Source of the DNA: Anaeromassilibacillus senegalensis
GTDB lineage: Bacteria > Bacillota > Clostridia > Oscillospirales > Acutalibacteraceae
NCBI RefSeq assembly: GCF_001261775.1
Contig: NZ_LN868537.1
Coordinates: 558,001 to 622,000, forward strand
Direction: 5' to 3'
DNA: 64,000 nucleotides
Shown piece after piece: positions 41,940 to 52,278 of this stretch. The position numbers were made by a program, and so were the translations under genes. The notes beneath the pieces were generated by a model that worked only from the letters and a program-made list of their open reading frames with translations, was not told where the DNA came from and made no database searches. Every line of letters begins with the position of its first letter. Positions within the stretch are counted from its first letter, which is position 1.

Positions 41940-43612
41940 GCCCCATTCCCCGCCATTCGCAGCATTTCTTCCGCATTTTGCAGGGTCAGATCGGTCATTT
42001 CCGCTCCACCGATGATGCGGGCCAGCTCCCGTTTGCGCCCCTCGTGGGTGAGCGCATGGACTTCCGTATAGGTTTTGTCCTCTCTGACGTTTTTTTGAAT
42101 TAAAAAATGGTGGTTTGCCAATGCTGCGATCTGCGCCAAATGCGTCACGCAGATCACCTGCCGGGACGTGGAAACCTCTTTTAGTTTCAGGCCCACCTTT
42201 TGTGCCGCACTGCCGCTGATGCCTGTATCCACCTCGTCAAAAATCAGCGTGTGAATCTGATCTACACCCGCAAGAACCGTTTTGATCGCCAGCATAATCC
42301 GGGACAGTTCGCCGCCCGATGCAATGCGCGCCAGGGGCTTTGCCGGTTCCCCCGGGTTTGTGGAAATCAAAAACTGGATTTTGTCGCAGCCGTTGCTGTC
42401 CAGTGCTGTTTCTTCCTGCGCAACCACGAAATCAACATGCGGCATATTTAAAAAAGAAAGCTCCTGCTTGACACGTGCGGAAAAGAGTGCCGCCGTTTCT
42501 TTTCGATGCTGGGACAGCTTTGCTGCATAACAAACCGCTTCCGCTTTGGCTTCCTGATACGCCGCTGTAAGCTGCGCAATCCGCTCATTGGACAGCTCTA
42601 TTTTGCGCAGCTGTTCCCGGCAGGTTTCCAGATAGTTCAGCATTTCCTCCGTGCTGCTGCCATATTTTAAGCCCAGCCGATAGAGCAAATCCAACCGCGC
42701 CTCGATCTGCTCCAGTTCTTCGGGATCGTATTCAATTTGCGAAAACAGCCGGGTGATTTCTGCGCTGCAATCCTCCAGCTCGTAGCAGAGACTGCGGACG
42801 CGTTCCTCCAACACCGCGGCATCTGGCAGGTAATGTCCGGCTTCCAGAAGAGCGTTAGCCGCGCTGCTGACTGCACTGACAGCGCCCACTGAGCCTTCTT
42901 CCCCGTCCAGCGCCTCCGCCACCAATTGAAGGGCGGACGCGATCTTCTCACTGTTGCGGTACATTTTGCGCTGTTCATTCAACGCTTCCTGTTCTCCCGG
43001 CTGTAAATGCGCCTGTTCCAGCTCATCAATCTGGTACGTGAGCAAATCGATCTGCCGGGCTTTCTGCGCTTCATCTATCTCAAAGGAATCCCGTTCTTTT
43101 TTTATACGGAGCATCCGGCGGTATGCTTCTCTATATTGTTGCAGCAGCGTTTCCGGAACCCCCATGCGGTCCAGGTAGCCCATATGGGACTCTGGCGATA
43201 AAAGTCCGTAGCTTTCGTGCTGCCCATGGATGTGAATCAACAGAGACCCCAGCTCCCTTAAAACAGAAACTGTGGCCGGTCTCCCATTGACTCGACAGGC
43301 CTTTTTACTGTCCATGGAAATTTCCCGCTGTAAGATCAGCGTTCCATCTTCTTCCGGAACATAGCCCAGCTCTTCCAACTTTTTTTCTACCGCTTCGTTG
43401 ATATTTGAAAAAGCCGCACTGACAAACGCAGAACGCGCTCCGGTGCGGATCAAATCTTTGGAAACCCGTTCCCCCAAAACTGCGTGGAGAGAATCAATCA
43501 AAATGGACTTACCGGCGCCCGTTTCTCCCGTCAGGACATTAAAACCCGTTTGAAATTCAATGGACGCCTTTTCAATCACGGCAATATTCTCAATATAAAG
43601 CTGAGAAAGCAT
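41936..43612 (-). CDS. recN: DNA repair protein RecN
   Basis: 558 aa SMC-like ATPase. Walker A GETGAGKSIL at the N-terminus, long coiled-coil arms around 150-350, then the ABC signature ARIASGGELSRIMLA and Walker B HTLIFDEVDTGISG. It holds broken DNA ends during double-strand break repair. The gene is the last of a long minus-strand run, six bases after argR; argR-recN linkage is common in Gram-positives. Confidence 0.97.
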   Translation of the reverse strand: MLSQLYIENIAVIEKASIEFQTGFNVLTGETGAGKSILIDSLHAVLGERVSKDLIRTGARSAFVSAAFSNINEAVEKKLEELGYVPEEDGTLILQREISMDSKKACRVNGRPATVSVLRELGSLLIHIHGQHESYGLLSPESHMGYLDRMGVPETLLQQYREAYRRMLRIKKERDSFEIDEAQKARQIDLLTYQIDELEQAHLQPGEQEALNEQRKMYRNSEKIASALQLVAEALDGEEGSVGAVSAVSSAANALLEAGHYLPDAAVLEERVRSLCYELEDCSAEITRLFSQIEYDPEELEQIEARLDLLYRLGLKYGSSTEEMLNYLETCREQLRKIELSNERIAQLTAAYQEAKAEAVCYAAKLSQHRKETAALFSARVKQELSFLNMPHVDFVVAQEETALDSNGCDKIQFLISTNPGEPAKPLARIASGGELSRIMLAIKTVLAGVDQIHTLIFDEVDTGISGSAAQKVGLKLKEVSTSRQVICVTHLAQIAALANHHFLIQKNVREDKTYTEVHALTHEGRKRELARIIGGAEMTDLTLQNAEEMLRMAGNGA

Positions 43613-43618
43613 ATTCCA

Positions 43619-44068
43619 TCACCCAACGATTCTTTTTAAATCCGCAGTCAGACGTTCAGCGGATTCATCATCTTTTGTTACGACGAAAATGGTGTCATCT
43701 CCCGCCAGCGTGCCTACAACAGTATCCCAGTGAATGCTGTCCATAGCGGCACAAACAGCCTGCGCCATACCGGTCAGGCACTTGATCACAACGATATTCT
43801 TTGCATTGTTGATGGAAAGAGCAGAATCCGCCAACAGGGAGAAGAACTTGGAGGAGATGTCGCGTACGGTGTCTTTCCCTGTTGAATATTGGTACTTTCC
43901 GTCATGGGAAAGGGTTTTCACCAAGCGCAGTTCCTTGATATCGCGGGAAACCGTTGCCTGCGTTACATCGAAACCGTCCTCCCGCAGACGCCGCAAAAGC
44001 TCTTCCTGTGTGTCAATGCTGTATTCGTTAATCAATTCCAATATTTTTGCGTGTCGCCTCGTTTTCAT
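43619..44068 (-). CDS. argR: Arginine repressor ArgR
   Basis: 149 aa from the ATG at 44068, following GAGGAGG; a longer in-frame start is weaker. N-terminal winged helix with the recognition segment VTQATVSRDIKELRL; C-terminal oligomerisation and arginine-binding domain with GTLAGDDTIFVV. It represses arginine synthesis and activates catabolism when arginine is bound. The start codon overlaps the end of nadK by one or two bases' distance, so translation is coupled. Confidence 0.95.
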   Translation of the reverse strand: MKTRRHAKILELINEYSIDTQEELLRRLREDGFDVTQATVSRDIKELRLVKTLSHDGKYQYSTGKDTVRDISSKFFSLLADSALSINNAKNIVVIKCLTGMAQAVCAAMDSIHWDTVVGTLAGDDTIFVVTKDDESAERLTADLKRIVG

Positions 44069-44069
44069 A

Positions 44070-44927
44070 TCAAGGCCTCCTCTCTGCCAGTTTCTCATTG
44101 ACTACTTCATAGAAATTACTGGGTTTCAATTTTATGATCTGTGCGGTATATGCCGCGCGGGAAATACAAATTGGACAGCGATCCCCAACGGGGACAGCCG
44201 TTTCCCCGTCGATGGTCAGGAATATTTCGCTCTCCGAATCCCGACTCGGCAGGACTTCCAGTTTTGCGTCTTCTCCAAAAACAACCGTCCGTGTAAATAG
44301 AGAATGCGGACAAATGGGAGACAGTAAAATACAGTTCATGCTTGGGTCAATCACCGGCCCCCCTGCAGAAAGCGAATACGCGGTCGATCCGGTTGGTGTG
44401 GCAAAGATCAACCCGTCAGCCCGGTAATCGCACATGTTGGAGTGGTTAAAGAGAACCTTCAAGTCCAGGATGCGGGAAAGAGAGCCCCGAGAAATGACCG
44501 CGTCGTTCAACGCATAAAAGGTGCGGAGCTCTTCGCTTTGATTCAAGCTGATTTGCAGCATCATACGTTCTTCCAGAGAATAGTCTCCCTCAACCAGGTT
44601 TTCCAGCTTTTCCAGCTCATCTACTTCCAGACCGGCAACAAACCCCAGACGGCCCACATTGATGCCCAGCACCGGCTTATTCGTCATAGCCGCGTGCTTG
44701 GCTGCATGAATAATGGTACCATCGCCGCCAATCGCCAAAACGACGTCGCACTCCTGTAACGCCTGAAAAAAATCCGGTGCAAATGTAATCGGACAGCCCG
44801 GAAAATCGTCCTGATGCTCCGATTTCATCGTTACCGACGCACCGTATTGACGCAATTGATTGACAACACGGACCGTATGTAATTGTGCGTTGTTTTTTGT
44901 AAGGTTTGGGATAATCAGTACGTTCAA
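44070..44927 (-). CDS. nadK: NAD kinase
   Basis: 285 aa, phosphorylating NAD to NADP. The GGDGTIIHAAKHA motif and NVGRLGF block mark the N-terminal domain; the ATPTGSTAYSLSAGGP segment is the NAD site. Standard length. It overlaps tlyA by four bases and abuts argR, in the usual clostridial order tlyA-nadK-argR-recN. Confidence 0.96.
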   Translation of the reverse strand: MNVLIIPNLTKNNAQLHTVRVVNQLRQYGASVTMKSEHQDDFPGCPITFAPDFFQALQECDVVLAIGGDGTIIHAAKHAAMTNKPVLGINVGRLGFVAGLEVDELEKLENLVEGDYSLEERMMLQISLNQSEELRTFYALNDAVISRGSLSRILDLKVLFNHSNMCDYRADGLIFATPTGSTAYSLSAGGPVIDPSMNCILLSPICPHSLFTRTVVFGEDAKLEVLPSRDSESEIFLTIDGETAVPVGDRCPICISRAAYTAQIIKLKPSNFYEVVNEKLAERRP

Positions 44928-45742
44928 TGCTGTGCACCACCGTCCAGCTGTAAATGGGATTCCGCGACAAGGGCAGGAATATCCAAGGGGACGCTTTTCG
45001 TCTGTTCCGCTTTACTGAGATACAATAAGTATTCGATATTACCTTCCGGCCCTTTTACCGGAGAAAAGGTTAAACCCTCTACAGAAAAGCCGTTTTCCAA
45101 CACAAAGGTCACGATTTTCTCGATGACTTCCACATGTGTTTTCTGCTCCCGTACGACGCCCTTCTTTCCCACCTTGCTGCGCCCGGCTTCAAACTGCGGC
45201 TTGATCAGGCAGACCGCCTGCGCACCGTCCGCCATAAAATTTCTGGCGACGGGAAGAACCAGACAAAGGGAGATAAAAGAGACATCCACACTGAAAAAGT
45301 CCACCTGTTCCGGAACCTGCTCCTCTGTAATATACCGCACGTTGGTGCGTTCCAGATTGACGACCCGCGGATCAGTCCGCAGCTTCCACGCCAGCTGTCC
45401 GTAGCCGACGTCGATGGCATATACCTTTTGCGCTCCGTTTTGCAGCATGCAATCGGTAAACCCGCCGGTGGAAGCGCCAATGTCCATGCAGATTTTCTTT
45501 TCCAGGGAAATTGGGAACAGGCGCATCGCTTTATCCAGCTTTAAGCCGCCGCGGCTGACATAAGGAAGCGTCTCGCCGCGAACCTCCACTTTTGCATCGG
45601 CTGGGATCATCGTCCCCGGTTTATCGGATTTTTGATTGTCGATATAGACGTTTCCTGCCATAATCATGGCGCGTGCTTTTTCCCGGCTCTGTGCATGCCC
45701 CAGCTCAAAAATCAGACAATCCAATCGTTTCTTTTCTGCCAC
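44924..45742 (-). CDS. tlyA: TlyA family rRNA 2'-O-methyltransferase
   Basis: 272 aa. N-terminal S4 RNA-binding domain (KRLDCLIFELGHAQSREKARAMI), then an FtsJ-like methyltransferase with SAM motif MDIGASTGGFTDCML and DVSFISL. TlyA enzymes methylate ribosomal RNA; the name haemolysin is historical. Overlaps nadK by four bases and lies 26 bases after dxs. Confidence 0.94.
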   Translation of the reverse strand: MAEKKRLDCLIFELGHAQSREKARAMIMAGNVYIDNQKSDKPGTMIPADAKVEVRGETLPYVSRGGLKLDKAMRLFPISLEKKICMDIGASTGGFTDCMLQNGAQKVYAIDVGYGQLAWKLRTDPRVVNLERTNVRYITEEQVPEQVDFFSVDVSFISLCLVLPVARNFMADGAQAVCLIKPQFEAGRSKVGKKGVVREQKTHVEVIEKIVTFVLENGFSVEGLTFSPVKGPEGNIEYLLYLSKAEQTKSVPLDIPALVAESHLQLDGGAQH

Positions 45743-45768
45743 CTCTGTGCTCCCAGCCTTTCTTTTTG

Positions 45769-47652
45769 TTATGAAATATTCGGTATTCTCCCCTGCCAGT
45801 TCTGTGTTGCATGCAGAATGGTCTGTATCATTCCTGCTTCGTCCAATCCCAAATCATGCAGAGATTCCATCATGGACGATTGCTTGACAAAGCCTGTGAT
45901 CGCCTGTAAATGATAATTCCCTTCAAAACCGGCTTCGTACAGCATACATTCAAAATGCTCTCCTACGCCGCCCTGCTGAATCCCTTCTTCAAAGAAAAAA
46001 ACATGCTGTGCATTAGTGGCTTCCAAAACCGCCTGTTGCGCAATGGGCTTAATTCGGTTCAATTTTACAATCCGCAGGGGGATTCCCTGCTTTTGCAGTC
46101 TTTGCAATGCCTGGCAGGCAAACGAAAAGAGCCGTCCATACGTAACCAGTACGTTTGCCGCTTCAGTATCTCCGTACGTGCAATAGGCATCGTTTGTCGC
46201 CTGGAAATCGTGCGGACGAAACAACTGGCTGCCGCGCGGAAAACGGACAGCCGTGACCCCGCTGCAGCTGTAAATAGCGGTTCTAAGAGAAAGGTAGAGC
46301 TCGTCGTAATAAGACGGTGCAAAAACTGTTGTATTGGGAACGGTATTGAGAAACGCCGCGTCAAAAATCCCCTGGTGTGTTTCGCCGTCCTCCCCTACAA
46401 GGCCAGCCCGGTCGATGGCAAAGGTAATTTCCAGATTCTGCAGGGCCGCGTCGTGGATGATCTGATCATACCCACGCTGTAAAAAAGTGGAGTAGATGGC
46501 GCAGACCGGATGCATGCCCCCGGAAGCCAAACCTCCCGCAAAGGTCACCGCGTGTTCCTCTGCAATACCGACGTCGAAAAAACGGTCCGGATATTTCCGT
46601 CCAAATTCCGTCAGGCCTGTGCCGATCTGCATAGCGGCGGTAATGGCGCATATTTTTTTGTCACTGGCGGCCGCTTCGCAGAGGAAATCACCAAACCGGC
46701 TGGAAAAGTTTTCACCGGCGAGCGACGCCTTTCCGGTTTCAATATCAAACTGTGAGACGCCGTGAAATACGCCGGGGTTTTGCTCGGCGAAAGAATACCC
46801 TTTGCCTTTTGCGGTTGTCACGTGGAGCAAAATGGGGTGATCGATCTTCTTTGCGTTTTCCAAAACCTCAATCATATGCTGCAAATTATGGCCGTCAAAC
46901 GGTCCATAATAGATGAACCCCATATCCTCAAACAACGTATTGTTGTACAGCAAATGCTTGAAAGCTGCTTTTGATTTGGAGATTGCATGATGAATCGGCT
47001 CCCCGATTCCCGGGATTTTCTGCAAGATGCTTTCGACGTTTCCCTTCGCCCGCAAATAGCCGGGCATGGTGCGGATATGTGCCAGGTAACGGGCGATCGC
47101 CCCGACGTTCCGGGAAATTGACATGGTATTATCATTCAAAATAACAATAAAATTTTTTGTAAAACGGCCCGCGTTGTTAAGCCCTTCATATGCCAAGCCG
47201 CCGGTCAGAGCGCCATCCCCGATGACCGCGATTACATGGCCGGGCTCGTGCCGAATCTTTTTTGCCATTGCAATCCCATATGCCGCGGAGATGGAGGTGC
47301 TGGCATGCCCGACGTTGAATGCGTCATAGGAACTCTCTGCCCGGTTGGGATAACCGGACAGCCCTCCGCGGGTTCGTATGGTGGAGAGCTGTTCCCTGCG
47401 CCCGGTCAAAATTTTGTGCGTGTATGCCTGGTGCCCGACGTCCCACACAATTTTATTCTCCGGCTCGTGGAATACTTTGTGCAGTGCCACCGTCAGTTCC
47501 ACAACGCCCAGATTGGAAGCCAAGTGCCCACCGTTATGGGAGACCGTCTGAATAATCTGTTCCCGAATTTCGGAACAGAGCTCCTCCAACTCAGACGGGG
47601 AAAGCTTTTGCAGATCACCCGGCTGATTGATTTTTTCTAAAAGGTGCTCCAT
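45769..47652 (-). CDS. dxs: 1-deoxy-D-xylulose-5-phosphate synthase
   Basis: 627 aa from the ATG at 47652, preceded by GAGGTG; a start 14 codons earlier is less likely. Thiamine-binding signature GDGALTGGLAYEGLNNAG, transketolase features (HNGGHLASNLG, FDVGIAEEHAVTFAGG) and the C-terminal domain. First step of the MEP isoprenoid pathway. Between folD and tlyA in one run. Confidence 0.97.
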   Translation of the reverse strand: MEHLLEKINQPGDLQKLSPSELEELCSEIREQIIQTVSHNGGHLASNLGVVELTVALHKVFHEPENKIVWDVGHQAYTHKILTGRREQLSTIRTRGGLSGYPNRAESSYDAFNVGHASTSISAAYGIAMAKKIRHEPGHVIAVIGDGALTGGLAYEGLNNAGRFTKNFIVILNDNTMSISRNVGAIARYLAHIRTMPGYLRAKGNVESILQKIPGIGEPIHHAISKSKAAFKHLLYNNTLFEDMGFIYYGPFDGHNLQHMIEVLENAKKIDHPILLHVTTAKGKGYSFAEQNPGVFHGVSQFDIETGKASLAGENFSSRFGDFLCEAAASDKKICAITAAMQIGTGLTEFGRKYPDRFFDVGIAEEHAVTFAGGLASGGMHPVCAIYSTFLQRGYDQIIHDAALQNLEITFAIDRAGLVGEDGETHQGIFDAAFLNTVPNTTVFAPSYYDELYLSLRTAIYSCSGVTAVRFPRGSQLFRPHDFQATNDAYCTYGDTEAANVLVTYGRLFSFACQALQRLQKQGIPLRIVKLNRIKPIAQQAVLEATNAQHVFFFEEGIQQGGVGEHFECMLYEAGFEGNYHLQAITGFVKQSSMMESLHDLGLDEAGMIQTILHATQNWQGRIPNIS

Positions 47653-47698
47653 AGAAAACACCTCGTTTTTTCTATTTTTCTGTTCCGTCGCCAAAATA

Positions 47699-48556
47699 TT
47701 ATTCCATCAATCCGTTCTGTAATTTTGCAGCTGTCAGCGTATTGCGCAGCAGCATGGCGATGGTCATCGGGCCGACGCCGCCGGGCACCGGCGTAATGTA
47801 ACCGGCAATCTTTTCCACTTCCGCGAAGTCAACGTCACCGCACAGCTTCCCATTTTCGTCGCGATCCATGCCGACATCGATGACGACCGCGCCGGGCTTG
47901 ACCATATCCGCTGTGACGAATTTGGGCTTTCCGACCGCCGCAACCAGAATATCCGCCTGCTGGCAGATCTCCTTCAAATTCTTTGTCTTGCTGTGACAGA
48001 TCGTGACGGTTCCGTTATTGTGCAGAAGAAGCATCGCCATGGGTTTTCCCACGATATTGCTGCGTCCGATTACAACGCAGTTCTTCCCCTGAATTTCAAT
48101 ATTTTGGGAGTGGATCAACTCAATGATTCCAGCCGGCGTACAGGGCAAATAATGAAAATTGCCGATCATGATGCGCCCGACATTGGAGGGGTGGAACGCA
48201 TCCACGTCCTTTTCCGGAAGGATTGCGTCCACAACCGCCTTTTCGTCCAGTCCCGTTGGCAGAGGAGACTGCACCAGAATCCCGTTAATTTCCTTTTTGA
48301 CATTTAGTTCATCGATCAGGCGCATCAGCTCTTCCTGTGAGGTGGTTGCGGGAAGGGCATATTCCTCCGAGTGAATCCCCGTTTCCGCGCAGGCCTTCTT
48401 TTTATTGTTGACATAGGTCCGGGAAGCGGGATCGTCTCCAACGATAACAACTGCCAATCCCGGCGTAACGCCCTTTGCGATCAATTCCCTGGTTTCCTGC
48501 GCTACCTGTGCGCGAACGCTTGCGGATACTGCTTTTCCATCAATCAAATTAGCCAT
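47699..48556 (-). CDS. folD: Methylenetetrahydrofolate dehydrogenase/cyclohydrolase
   Basis: 285 aa bifunctional enzyme. Signatures [12 protein letters not shown], the catalytic Lys in [28 protein letters not shown] and [15 protein letters not shown] are all present. It interconverts methylene- and formyl-tetrahydrofolate, supplying the methylene-THF used by MetF. Start after AGGAGG. Lies 46 bases before dxs and 21 bases after lgt. Confidence 0.97.
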   Translation of the reverse strand: MANLIDGKAVSASVRAQVAQETRELIAKGVTPGLAVVIVGDDPASRTYVNNKKKACAETGIHSEEYALPATTSQEELMRLIDELNVKKEINGILVQSPLPTGLDEKAVVDAILPEKDVDAFHPSNVGRIMIGNFHYLPCTPAGIIELIHSQNIEIQGKNCVVIGRSNIVGKPMAMLLLHNNGTVTICHSKTKNLKEICQQADILVAAVGKPKFVTADMVKPGAVVIDVGMDRDENGKLCGDVDFAEVEKIAGYITPVPGGVGPMTIAMLLRNTLTAAKLQNGLME

Positions 48557-48577
48557 ACCAATTCCTCCTGTTATCCC

Positions 48578-49630
48578 TTATTCTTTATCTTCCTCTGTAT
48601 CCTTTTCCAAACTTTCTTCTGATGGTTCGGGATTTACCAATGACTCTTTTGAGAACGATTCCAACGGTGTAAGGTCCTCTTCCGGTTCGGTCGTAATCTC
48701 TTCTTCCAGACTGTCTGTTTTCGCTGCATCTTCTGTCTCAGTGGAAAATGCGTCTGCCTGAATCAGGTCTTCCGGTACTTCCTCCTGCAACGCGTTCAAG
48801 GCAATGACTTCCGCGGATCCACAGCCGGAAAGCGTCGTGCGGTTGCGGAACACAACCAGTAAAATCACACCGGCAATAACGGCGACCGCCGCTACCAGCT
48901 GAGAAACGCGCAGATTGGCGATCGGTGTCAAAAGGCTGTCTGTACGGAGCCCTTCAATGAAGAAACGGCCGATGCCGTACCAGACGGAATACAGCAGGAA
49001 GACCTGTCCGTCATATCTTCTGAATTTGCGGCAGAAAATATGTAGCAGGACAAATCCGATCAGGCACCACAGGGATTCATAAAAGAAGCAAGGATGTACG
49101 GGCCCATTGACGACCGCGCGCGTTCCTTCGCTGACCATTCCCCACGGAAGGTCGGTTTGGCTTCCGAAAGCCTCCTGGTTTACAAAGTTGCCCCAGCGTC
49201 CGATGCATTGACCGATTAGAAATCCCAGGGATGCAATGTCCAGTACGGCAGGCACTTTCAGCTTGCAGAGCTTTGCGGTGAGCATACCGCCCAAAAGCCC
49301 GCCGATGATGCCGCCGTAGATGCCAAGGCCGCCCTCGCGGATATTAAAGATTTCCATTGGATTGTTCAGATACTTATCCCCAGGGTAGAAGATTACATAA
49401 TATAATCTTGCACCGATGATGCCGGTAATCATGCCGACCAAGACGCAGTTGACCAGCTTATCTGCATTGATGCGCATTTTTTTGCAGCTTGCCATCGCAT
49501 ACAGGAATGCAAGCATAAAGCCCACCGCGATGATAATACCATACCATGCGATCGGTGCGTTGCCAATTTGAAACGCCGTTTCTTGCACGTGAAACTCCCA
49601 TCCGAGCTTCGGAAATTGTACGTTATACAT
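48578..49630 (-). CDS. lgt: Prolipoprotein diacylglyceryl transferase with acidic tail
   Basis: 350 aa from the ATG at 49630, with AAGGTGG five bases upstream. About seven membrane helices and the Lgt signature GRWGNFVNQEAFG with the catalytic R-H region; it attaches diacylglycerol to lipoprotein Cys. After the last helix (about residue 258) comes a long acidic, Glu/Ser/Thr/Pro-rich tail (about 265-350) that most Lgt proteins lack. First membrane gene of the folD-dxs run. Confidence 0.93.
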   Translation of the reverse strand: MYNVQFPKLGWEFHVQETAFQIGNAPIAWYGIIIAVGFMLAFLYAMASCKKMRINADKLVNCVLVGMITGIIGARLYYVIFYPGDKYLNNPMEIFNIREGGLGIYGGIIGGLLGGMLTAKLCKLKVPAVLDIASLGFLIGQCIGRWGNFVNQEAFGSQTDLPWGMVSEGTRAVVNGPVHPCFFYESLWCLIGFVLLHIFCRKFRRYDGQVFLLYSVWYGIGRFFIEGLRTDSLLTPIANLRVSQLVAAVAVIAGVILLVVFRNRTTLSGCGSAEVIALNALQEEVPEDLIQADAFSTETEDAAKTDSLEEEITTEPEEDLTPLESFSKESLVNPEPSEESLEKDTEEDKE

Positions 49631-49714
49631 ATTTTCCACCTTCCCCGCGCGGTCTGAAAAATCAGGAAAGCCGCCAAGCCTCGCGCGGGAAGCCTGGCGG
49701 TTCAAAATATATTC

Positions 49715-50998
49715 TTATTCAGCCGGGTTTACAACGGACAGCGCGGCGTATTCCGCCAGAAGCTGGGAATCCAGCCGGCGCTGCACCGACTGCAAATCCG
49801 CGTTGGCGATTTCATCGATGTAGGAGAACAGCTCCCGGTCTGTAAACGCAAAGGAGGCCATGGAATTGGCAATGCTGTCCACACTGTTCAAGGCGGAAAC
49901 AGTCCTGCCGTACAACGCCTTTTTGGAGCGCTGGAACGATGCTTCGTCCAAACCTTCCCGGCGCAGCCGCTCCGCCTCTTTTTTGATCTCCTCCGCCACG
50001 CGCTGCGGGTCCTTGGATTCGCCGGAGAAAATCACGCTGGCGTATCCGGGGCCTTCAAAATACTCGTATCCAAAGGAGGATTCGTTGACCAGTCCTGCGT
50101 CTAAAAGCCTGCGGAACAGAGGGGAAGCGTCGGACGCCATCGCCTCCAAAAGAATCTCTATCTCTGCCAGCTCCTTTGCCGTACGCCGGCGGTTCCCCGC
50201 GTCTTCTTTAAAGCCCAACTGGAACAGCGGCGTTACAACGGAAAGCTTCTGCTCCACATATGGCTTTACAATTTCACGCGGCTCTTGTTCAAAGATACGC
50301 TCGATCTCTACCGGCGCAGAGGGCTTCAGCAGTTTATCGCAGAGCTCCAACACCTTGTTGACATCGACGTTACCGGCCACACAGAGAACCATATTGTTCA
50401 GGTTGTAGAACGTATGATAGCAACGGTATAAAAGCTCCGGCGTAATCTTCGCAATGCTTTCCACTGTACCCGCGATATCAATTTTGACCGGATGGGTGTG
50501 GTACAATGCCTCCAGCAGGTTAAACATGACGCGCCACTGGGGATCGTCGTCGTACATGCGGATTTCCTGACCGATGATACCCTGTTCTTTTTGAACGGTC
50601 TGCTCGGTAAAATACGGGGACTGTACAAAGTCCAGAAGAATCTCCAATGACTCATAGACATTTTCTGTGCAGGAGAACAGATAACAGGTGACGTCAAAAG
50701 AGGTATACGCATTTGCGTTTGCGCCTGTTTTTGCATAGCGCGCAAAGGCATCGCCGTCTTCACTTTCAAAGAGCTTGTGCTCCAGATAATGCGCGATTCC
50801 CTCGGGTACCGTACAGGCCTCCGATTCGTCGGAGCGTTTGAATGTTGTATCTACAGAGCCGTATTTGGTTCCAAACACCGCATAGGTGGAGTTGTTCTGC
50901 TCCTTGGGATACACAAAGATGCGCAGGCCGGATGGATGTTTGACTTCATAATACCGGTCTCCCACGCGGGCACTCTTTACTTCTCTGATCATATTCAT
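49715..50998 (-). CDS. ymfH: M16 family zinc peptidase, YmfH-like
   Basis: 427 aa from the ATG at 50998, preceded by GGGGAGGA. The inverted zinc motif H-x-x-E-H appears in GIAHYLEHKLFES, with a downstream Glu in the EQGIIGQEI region. With its neighbour it forms the YmfF/YmfH pair, in which one partner is catalytic and the other lacks the motif. In Bacillus this pair is linked to 5-aminopentanol modification of EF-P. The start overlaps the partner's stop by a few bases. Confidence 0.9.
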   Translation of the reverse strand: MNMIREVKSARVGDRYYEVKHPSGLRIFVYPKEQNNSTYAVFGTKYGSVDTTFKRSDESEACTVPEGIAHYLEHKLFESEDGDAFARYAKTGANANAYTSFDVTCYLFSCTENVYESLEILLDFVQSPYFTEQTVQKEQGIIGQEIRMYDDDPQWRVMFNLLEALYHTHPVKIDIAGTVESIAKITPELLYRCYHTFYNLNNMVLCVAGNVDVNKVLELCDKLLKPSAPVEIERIFEQEPREIVKPYVEQKLSVVTPLFQLGFKEDAGNRRRTAKELAEIEILLEAMASDASPLFRRLLDAGLVNESSFGYEYFEGPGYASVIFSGESKDPQRVAEEIKKEAERLRREGLDEASFQRSKKALYGRTVSALNSVDSIANSMASFAFTDRELFSYIDEIANADLQSVQRRLDSQLLAEYAALSVVNPAE

Positions 50999-52278
50999 TG
51001 TGCATCCTCCCCGTTTCCAACCAGGCAATAGACGGTGTCCAAGGTGACCCGGTTTGCCGCATCAATGAGTTCCTGCCGTGTAACGGCATTGATGCAGGCA
51101 GCCGCCTCTTCCGGCCGCTGAATCTGATTGGCAAAAGTCTGCGAAAGATACCAGTTGTCAAGCCCGCCGAGAGAATCCGATAACGTGCGGTAGCTGTTCG
51201 CCAGGCTCATTTTGGCCGCTTCCATCTCGCTGTCGTCAAAATTGCCCTTTTTTACCTCGTCCAGCTGGCGGAGGATCTCTTCCCTGGCCTTCTGCATGTT
51301 TTCCGTTTCCACGCCGCTTTGCACCAGCATGATCCCCTTCATGCTGTTAAACTGTGCGCTGCAATAATAACAGAGGCTCAGTTTTTCGCGGACATTCAAA
51401 AACAGCTTGGAATTCGGCGTTCCGCCGTACAGCGCGGTCATCAGTTTGACCGCCGGCACCGCCTCTTCCGGCATCGCCGTTCCCGTCCGGAAGCCCAGCA
51501 CCAGTTTCCCCTGTGCTACATCCATTTTTTCAGTGACTTCGTTGACGGTATCCGCTTGGCGTACTACCGCATTGGGACAGCTGACGACCGAATCGCGTCC
51601 TGCCTGCCGGAATGCACGGGAAAAGCCTTCATATACCGGCTCCGGATCACAATCGCCAAGAACTGTTACCTCCACGCGCGCGCGGCGAATCAAAGCGTTC
51701 CATGCATCAGTGATTGCGGGACGCTGCAAATTGCATATATCCTCTTTGCTTCCGTACCGGTTAATCCCAAACGGCTCGTTTTTGCACATAAGCGCTTCGC
51801 AGCGCTGGCGCGCATAGGTGCGCTTGTCATTAAATTCCGAATCGATCAATTCGATGGTCTGGCGTTTTTCCTGTTCAAATCCATCCTGCGGGAACAGGCC
51901 GTCTTCAAACGGCGGGTCAAACAGGATGCTGCAAAGGAGATTTCCCAGCTCTCTGGAAATTGACTCCCCATCCAATGCATACCGGTCCGCAAGGCCGCAT
52001 GCGGAGATGGTCAGTACCTGCAGGTCTCCCAGCTTTTGAACGTCCGCGTTTAAAGACGCACCATACAGTTCTGCCAGGCGCTGGCCCAGCTTTGTGTAGT
52101 CGGGATATTCCCGGCTGGCGCGGCTCAACAGGAACGGCACCAGAGCGTTTTCCGCCGCCGTGGCCTGACTCATCGGTACGATCAGGTGTACGGACATGCG
52201 AACGGTTTTAAATTTGTTATCACGGATGCTTCTAAAATTGACACCGTCACAGATGGTACGCTGCTCAATTCCTATCAT
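50995..52278 (-). CDS. ymfF: M16 family protein without the zinc motif, YmfF-like
   Basis: 427 aa with the two-lobed M16 fold but no H-x-x-E-H: the matching region reads FLLSRASREYPDYTKLGQ. The conserved Arg/Tyr region near the end (SLANSYRTLSDSLGGLDNWYL) remains. Likely the non-catalytic half of a heterodimer with the YmfH-like protein encoded next. First gene of the long minus-strand run that ends at recN. Confidence 0.88.
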   Translation of the reverse strand: MIGIEQRTICDGVNFRSIRDNKFKTVRMSVHLIVPMSQATAAENALVPFLLSRASREYPDYTKLGQRLAELYGASLNADVQKLGDLQVLTISACGLADRYALDGESISRELGNLLCSILFDPPFEDGLFPQDGFEQEKRQTIELIDSEFNDKRTYARQRCEALMCKNEPFGINRYGSKEDICNLQRPAITDAWNALIRRARVEVTVLGDCDPEPVYEGFSRAFRQAGRDSVVSCPNAVVRQADTVNEVTEKMDVAQGKLVLGFRTGTAMPEEAVPAVKLMTALYGGTPNSKLFLNVREKLSLCYYCSAQFNSMKGIMLVQSGVETENMQKAREEILRQLDEVKKGNFDDSEMEAAKMSLANSYRTLSDSLGGLDNWYLSQTFANQIQRPEEAAACINAVTRQELIDAANRVTLDTVYCLVGNGEDAQ

